From: Chloroflexota bacterium
Lineage (GTDB): Bacteria > Chloroflexota > Limnocylindria > Limnocylindrales > CSP1-4
Direction: 5' to 3'
NCBI GenBank assembly: GCA_021789355.1
Contig: JAJYJR010000216.1
Coordinates: 1 to 9,098, forward strand
DNA: 9,098 nt
Below, one piece after another: positions 6,060-9,098 of the stretch; position 1 is the first letter of the stretch, and each line of letters opens with the position of its first letter. Below the pieces are notes generated by a model. That model was not told the DNA's origin. It was given only the letters and a program-made list of their open reading frames with translations, and searched no databases. The translations under genes were made by a program, and so were the position numbers.

Positions 6060-7289
6060 GTGACGAGACCAGGACCCGCGGCCCGCGGTCGCGGGATCCC
6101 CTCGGTGCGCGGCTTCTGGACCGCCCGTCGGGCTCCTCTCTGGCTCGTCACCGCGGCGGTCCTGGCCTGGCTTCCCCTGTTGACGATGCCCGCGCGGCAC
6201 TGGACGGACTTCGCCTCCTTCTACGCGGCAGGCAAGCTGGCCTTCACTCCCCAACTCGCGGATCTGCACCCGGTCATCAACTACGAGACCACGCACGGCC
6301 TCGCGCCCACGCCCTTCCTGTATCCGCCCGCGCTGGCGCTGGTCTATGTTCCATTCACCTGGCTGCCGTACGGCCTTGCGGCGGCCATCCACGTGATCCT
6401 GCAGGCGGCCGCGCTGCTCGGGGCGGCGGTCCTTGGGTCGCGCCTGTACGGGATTCCGAGGCGCTGGGCGATCCTGGGCACCCTGGCCTGGTCACCCGCC
6501 GTGGCCGGGGTCATCTCCGGGCAGAACTCCGCCGTGCTGCTGCTCCTGGCGATGATGGCCGCCGCGGGCCTGAGCGGCGGCCGGTGGCGACTCGCCGGTC
6601 TCGCGCTGGGGGCCGCCGCCTACCGACCCCAGCAGGGTCTCCCACTCATCGGGCTTGCGGCGTGGCGCGGGTCGTGGCGCCCAGTGGCGATCGCCGGCGG
6701 GCTGATCCTGGTCCAGTACGGCCTGGGCGTGATTGCCAGCGGCGGACTGCTCTCCTGGCCGGCGCACTGGGTGGCGTCCATCGTGTCGGAGACAGCCATT
6801 GACTTTCAGGCCGTGGGCTGGCAGGCGCTGAGCCTGCCGGGCCTCCTGGGACGTCTGTCCGTCAACGGCAGCGCCGAGGGTGCCCTGCTCGGGCCGGCGT
6901 TGGTCGGGTATGTCATCGGCGGTCTCGTCATCATGGGCGCGCTCCGACCGTTGCGCACGTGGGATGCGCCCGGGGCCGTGGCGCTCGCGTGCGCCCTGGC
7001 GCTGTTCGCCGGCCCGCGCGGGTGGTCGTACGACGGGACGATGCTGCTGCCCGCCGTGGCCGTCCTCGCTCGGGACGCGGGCAGCATCAGACGTCCCTGG
7101 GCGCACGGGTGGCTGCTCGCCGGCGCCTACGCCCTGGCGTTGAGCTGGCCGGTCGGGGTGCTCATCGGGGTCAACCCGGAGGCCGCGGTTGTGCTTGCCG
7201 CGCCGTTCGTGCTGCTGCGATGGGGACCGTTCAGTCGACTTGCGCTTGCGAGCGCCCGCGGCTCGGTGGACGCCCTCCGAGGCGGGTGA
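6060..7289 (+). CDS. GT87/DUF2029-type membrane mannosyltransferase-like protein
   Basis: This 409-residue polytopic protein has hallmarks of the GT87 family (DUF2029, which includes mycobacterial PimE). A basic N-terminus leads to membrane helix 1 at about 27-44, then TDFASFYAAGKLA (49-61), with Asp50 in the position of the catalytic Asp of GT-C enzymes. FLYPPALALVYVPFTWLP is at 86-103, GQNS at 154-157 and YRPQQGLPLI at 188-197. About ten helices run to the C-terminus. The expected role is transfer of a sugar, often mannose in this family, from polyprenyl phosphate to a glycolipid or glycan on the outer face; the donor sugar is not shown by sequence. GTG 6060 has GGAGGAG five bases upstream. 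It leads the rightward gene set. The GT2 gene 68 bases downstream is a plausible source of its lipid-linked sugar donor. Confidence 0.88.
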   Translation: MTRPGPAARGRGIPSVRGFWTARRAPLWLVTAAVLAWLPLLTMPARHWTDFASFYAAGKLAFTPQLADLHPVINYETTHGLAPTPFLYPPALALVYVPFTWLPYGLAAAIHVILQAAALLGAAVLGSRLYGIPRRWAILGTLAWSPAVAGVISGQNSAVLLLLAMMAAAGLSGGRWRLAGLALGAAAYRPQQGLPLIGLAAWRGSWRPVAIAGGLILVQYGLGVIASGGLLSWPAHWVASIVSETAIDFQAVGWQALSLPGLLGRLSVNGSAEGALLGPALVGYVIGGLVIMGALRPLRTWDAPGAVALACALALFAGPRGWSYDGTMLLPAVAVLARDAGSIRRPWAHGWLLAGAYALALSWPVGVLIGVNPEAAVVLAAPFVLLRWGPFSRLALASARGSVDALRGG

Positions 7290-7357
7290 ACCGGGCAGCA
7301 GCCACCGGTACCTTCGGTGTGTTGCGCGGACGCACCTCGATCGTGCACTCTGGCAGC
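7290..7357 (+). other. Short gap with a weak hairpin
   Basis: The 68 bases between the GT87-type gene and the next GT2 gene hold a small hairpin at 7303-7319 (CACCG/CGGTG, 7-base loop) with no T-run. There is no clear ribosome site for the downstream gene. In-frame GTG 7319, TTG 7322 and GTG 7343 could lengthen that gene into this gap. Confidence 0.3.
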
Positions 7358-8167
7358 GTGACCGAAATGCCACTCGAATCAGAACGTCCCGGCGCCACCT
7401 GCGGGGCGCCTCAGGCGCAGGCGCTGCGCGCGTCGCAGGCGGCCCAGAAGCAGGACGAGCCCCTCGTCGCGGTGATCATCCCGGCCCTCAACGAGGCGGG
7501 CAAGATCGGGCGGGTGCTCGACAAGCTGCCGAGCGATGGGCGGTTCGAAGCTATCGTGGTGGACGACGGCTCGTCCGACGGCACGGGCGATGAGGCGCGC
7601 GCGCACGGTGCGGCGTTGGTGATCCGGCACGACGTCCGCGGCGGGGTGGGTGCCGCCATCCGCGATGGCTTCCTGGCGGCCCGGGCGCGAGACCGGCCCT
7701 GGCTTGCGCTGCTTGCCGGCGACGATCAGCACGAGCCCGCCGAGCTCGCCGGAGCGCTCGACCACGTCCTCGCGGCCGGAGCAGACTACGTCCAGGGAAG
7801 CCGGTGGCGGTGCGGGGGCCGCGTGATCGGCTCGACCGGCGGTCGCGGAGCCGGCACGCGCGCCTACTCCCTGGCCTTCAGCGTCCTGGTCGGGCGCCGC
7901 GTCACCGATGCGACCAACGGCTTCCGGATCTTCCGGGCCTCGATCCTGGACAACGCTGCGATCCGCCTGGATCAGCCCTGGCTCGACAGTTACGACCTCG
8001 AGCCGTACGTGCTGTTCAACGCCATCCGGCGCGGCTACCGGGTGGTGGAATACCCGGTGACCGTGCGGTACCACCCCCGCGAGGGGTACACGAAGATGCG
8101 CGGATTGCGGGACTGGTGGCGACTGTTCCGCCCGGCGCTGCTGCTGCGGACGGGGATCAAGCGATGA
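7358..8167 (+). CDS. Family 2 glycosyltransferase, dolichol-phosphate-mannose-synthase-like
   Basis: This 269-residue protein has a GT2 catalytic domain preceded by about 34 polar, Ala/Gln-rich residues that look disordered. Motifs in order are VIIPALNEAGKI (39-50), IVVDDGSSDGT (66-76), RGGVGAAIRDGF (94-105), the metal-site block LLAGDDQHEP (118-127), GSRW (147-150), TDATNGFRIFR (183-193) and DSYDLEP (210-216). This order is typical of dolichol/polyprenol-phosphate sugar synthases, which move a sugar from a nucleotide onto a lipid phosphate at the inner membrane face. There are no membrane helices, so it resembles the soluble, single-domain type. GTG 7358 and ATG 7367 are both possible starts and neither has a strong ribosome site. 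Its stop overlaps the epimerase start as ATGA, so the two are probably translationally coupled. It is clearly distinct from the minus-strand GT2 (GDDQHEP here, HPDYQYDP there). Confidence 0.9.
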   Translation: MTEMPLESERPGATCGAPQAQALRASQAAQKQDEPLVAVIIPALNEAGKIGRVLDKLPSDGRFEAIVVDDGSSDGTGDEARAHGAALVIRHDVRGGVGAAIRDGFLAARARDRPWLALLAGDDQHEPAELAGALDHVLAAGADYVQGSRWRCGGRVIGSTGGRGAGTRAYSLAFSVLVGRRVTDATNGFRIFRASILDNAAIRLDQPWLDSYDLEPYVLFNAIRRGYRVVEYPVTVRYHPREGYTKMRGLRDWWRLFRPALLLRTGIKR

Positions 8168-9098
8168 CGATGAACATGGACCGATCCTTCGGCGGACGCA
8201 GGGTCCTGGTGACGGGCGGCGCCGGCTTCGTGGGCGGGGGCGTGGTGCGGCGCCTGGTCGAGTCGGGCGCCCGCGTGACCGTGCTCGACGATCTCTTCAC
8301 CGGCAAGGCCGAGGCAGTCCCGGCCCAGGCCCAGCTGGTGGTGGGCTCGGTGACGGACGAGCCCCTGGTGCGCGACCTGGTGCGCCACGCCTCGCTGGTC
8401 TTTCACATGGCGGCGCGCAACATCATCGCCTCCACGAAGAACCCGCGCGACGATTTCGAGACCAACATCGGCGGGACACTCAACGTCCTGCTGGCGGCCC
8501 GCGAATCCCGCCCGGAGCGCGTCGTCTACACCTCATCGACGTCGATCTACGGCAACCCGCGCAGCATCCCCATCAACGAGGACGATGAGATCGTCGCGCT
8601 CTCCCCGTACGCGGTCAGCAAGTTCGCCGGGGAGCTCTACTGCCATGCGTTCTACGAGAGCTACGGACTGCCCGTGTCGGTGGTGCGCTACTCCAACATC
8701 TACGGCCCCGGGCAGCGGCCCGACAACCCCTACTGTGGCGTGGTGTCCAAGTTCCTGACCAGCGCGCGGCAGGAAACGGCGTTGACGGTGCACGGCGACG
8801 GCGAGCAGACGCGCGACTTCACGTTCATCGACGACGCGGTCGAGGCGACCCTGCTCGCGGCGGTGCACCCGCGGGCCGAAGGCGAGGTCTTCAACGTGGG
8901 GACCGGCATCGAGACCTCGGTGAACCAGCTGGCGCGTCTGGTCTGTGGGGCCATGGAGCGCCCCTGCGAGGCCGAGCACATCGACCGGCGCGACATCGAC
9001 AACATCCGCCGGCGGGTGGTCAACATCGAGAAGGCGCGCCGCATGCTCCGCTGGTCGCCGCAGGTGACGCTCGAACGCGGACTGGCGCAGACCGTGGA
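8164..9098 (+). CDS. Extended-SDR NAD-dependent epimerase/dehydratase, C-terminus cut
   Basis: The frame is open from ATG 8164 to the window edge (311 full codons), and family members are usually 310-340 residues, so little is missing. The N-terminal Rossmann fold has VLVTGGAGFVG (14-24) with GxxGxxG at 18-24, Asp42 as the NAD ribose ligand and HMAA at 81-84. The catalytic set is the serine block TSSTSIYG (123-130) and Tyr149-x-x-x-Lys153 (YAVSK). The C-terminal half has RYSNIYGPGQRP, DFTFIDDAV and FNVGTG, typical of GalE-like UDP-sugar 4-epimerases and related decarboxylases. It likely interconverts a nucleotide sugar in the cytoplasm; the substrate cannot be set from sequence. It overlaps the upstream GT2 by four bases (ATGA). 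ATG codons at residues 3 and 5 are alternative starts. Confidence 0.9.
   Translation, partial: MTMNMDRSFGGRRVLVTGGAGFVGGGVVRRLVESGARVTVLDDLFTGKAEAVPAQAQLVVGSVTDEPLVRDLVRHASLVFHMAARNIIASTKNPRDDFETNIGGTLNVLLAARESRPERVVYTSSTSIYGNPRSIPINEDDEIVALSPYAVSKFAGELYCHAFYESYGLPVSVVRYSNIYGPGQRPDNPYCGVVSKFLTSARQETALTVHGDGEQTRDFTFIDDAVEATLLAAVHPRAEGEVFNVGTGIETSVNQLARLVCGAMERPCEAEHIDRRDIDNIRRRVVNIEKARRMLRWSPQVTLERGLAQTV

Noticed and set aside
7303..7319. Hairpin after the GT87-type gene considered as a terminator
   Set aside because: It has a five-base stem, a seven-base loop and no T-run. The downstream gene is on the same strand and probably co-transcribed.
6492..7373. A 293-codon minus-strand frame opposite the GT87-type gene
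   Set aside because: It is rich in Arg, Gln and Pro with no motif, while the plus strand encodes a clear GT87-type protein.

Overview
The window is GC-rich (by eye about 70%), densely packed bacterial DNA. Start codons are often GTG, with one TTG, and several neighbouring genes share 4-base stop/start overlaps. This suits a high-GC soil or sediment lineage such as a deep Actinomycetota or Chloroflexota genome, but nothing in the sequence fixes the phylum. I see no rRNA, tRNA, insertion sequence, integrase or CRISPR array.

Layout: two gene sets diverge from a 104-base region at 5956-6059. Leftward (minus strand) come an FAD-dependent amine-oxidase-fold oxidoreductase (5955-4582), a 130-base gap, a soluble family 2 glycosyltransferase (4451-3669), a UPF0104/lysylphosphatidylglycerol-synthase-TM-type membrane protein (3672-2668), a polytopic GT-C-like membrane protein (2627-1347) and a second GT-C-like membrane protein that runs off the left edge (1296-1). 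Rightward (plus strand) come a GT87/DUF2029-type membrane glycosyltransferase (6060-7289), a second family 2 glycosyltransferase (7358-8167) and an extended-SDR NAD-dependent sugar epimerase/dehydratase that runs off the right edge (8164-9098).

Together these look like a lipid-linked glycan assembly locus. Cytoplasmic GT2 enzymes of the polyprenol-phosphate-sugar-synthase type would make lipid-linked sugars. The epimerase, and possibly the oxidoreductase, would supply or remodel the sugar. The UPF0104-type protein would handle a lipid substrate at the membrane. Three GT-C-fold proteins would transfer sugars from polyprenyl phosphates on the outer face. This pathway is inferred from family membership and co-location; the glycan is unknown.

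The most unusual local feature is an imperfect 44-base tandem duplication at the flippase/GT-C junction. It duplicates a Shine-Dalgarno, start and stop module and creates a possible 15-codon ORF that touches both neighbouring genes through ATGA and GTGA overlaps. The two genes cut by the window edges were read directly from the sequence.
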